Assembly (NCBI GenBank): GCA_030145365.1
Contig: JAQYVS010000339.1
Location: forward strand, 1-13,416
DNA length: 13,416 nt
Reading direction: 5' to 3'
Source of the DNA: Desulfofustis sp.
Lineage (GTDB): Bacteria; Desulfobacterota; Desulfobulbia; Desulfobulbales; Desulfocapsaceae
Position numbers and translations under genes: made by a program. The notes beneath the pieces are model-generated. The model was not told the DNA's origin. It made no database searches and was given only the letters and a program-made list of their open reading frames with translations. This document shows positions 13,404 to 13,416 of this stretch, piece after piece. The first letter of the stretch is position 1. Each line of letters starts with the position of its first letter.

Positions 13404-13416
13404 GCCTTTACATGAT

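Larger units (their letters stand above)
10871..13416 (+). mobile_element. Left end of a tRNA-integrated element (genomic island or satellite), far end not in window
   Basis: Everything after the tRNA CCA end appears to belong to an integrated element: integrase control region, P4-type tyrosine recombinase, a possible micro-ORF and a small two-HTH protein, with no housekeeping gene. The reading frame at 12513-13277 is visibly richer in A and T than the integrase and the chromosomal genes to the left. The type of element (satellite prophage, integrative and conjugative, or plain island) cannot be told because its cargo lies beyond position 13416. Confidence 0.7.

Noticed and set aside
1..13416. 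CRISPR arrays, rRNA genes and insertion sequences
   Set aside because: No regularly spaced repeats, no rRNA-like sequence and no transposase were seen on either strand.

Overview
The window looks like a chromosomal stretch from a Gram-negative anaerobe, probably a sulfate- or sulfur-metabolising Desulfobacterota (Desulfobulbales-like) bacterium. This is an inference from a DsrC/TusE-family protein, an AMP-forming acetyl-CoA synthetase, a GroEL with a GGM tail and the general protein and codon style. No single gene proves the lineage. The right-hand 2.5 kb is the start of an integrated mobile element.

Left part (1-8440), chromosomal housekeeping. It holds the 3' end of an unrecognised gene (1-291), then a small DsrC/TusE-like sulfur-carrier gene (548-889) behind a palindrome-rich leader and a perfect Shine-Dalgarno. 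That gene converges on acs (1007-3043, minus) across a perfect 13-bp bidirectional terminator. Next come a COG1228-type metal-dependent amidohydrolase (3401-4636) and a class I/II PLP aminotransferase (4744-5949) with its own likely promoter. An AI-2E/PerM-family membrane protein follows on the minus strand (5976-7076), then a branched-chain aminotransferase, ilvE (7258-8334), closed by a strong terminator.

Middle (8432-10678), groES-groEL operon. A candidate promoter overlaps the tail of the ilvE terminator. The leader of about 110 nt carries two hairpins and no visible CIRCE operator. groES and groEL are complete and canonical, followed by a strong terminator.

Right (10746-13416), tRNA and integrated element. 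A complete tRNA with anticodon CAT (most likely elongator Met, CCA encoded) sits behind a good sigma-70 promoter. Just downstream is a P4-type tyrosine recombinase gene (11163-12425), the classic layout of an element integrated at a tRNA 3' end. Between tRNA and integrase lies a dense control region. It has a terminator, a promoter (TTGACA-N17-TAATCT) whose spacer is exactly filled by the palindrome TACCCGTTTAACGGGTA, and three further copies of the TACCCGTTA motif. Behind the integrase, with almost no gaps, come a possible 26-codon micro-ORF and a roughly 254-aa protein with helix-turn-helix-like segments at both ends. The last 140 bp contain long C tracts and an AT-rich promoter-like sequence pointing out of the window. 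The other end and the cargo of the element are not in view.

The most interesting part is the element's left end: the self-contained integrase control region and the compact integrase/micro-ORF/two-HTH protein module. Everything to the left of the tRNA looks ordinary, apart from a single-cysteine DsrC-like protein with an unusual palindromic leader.
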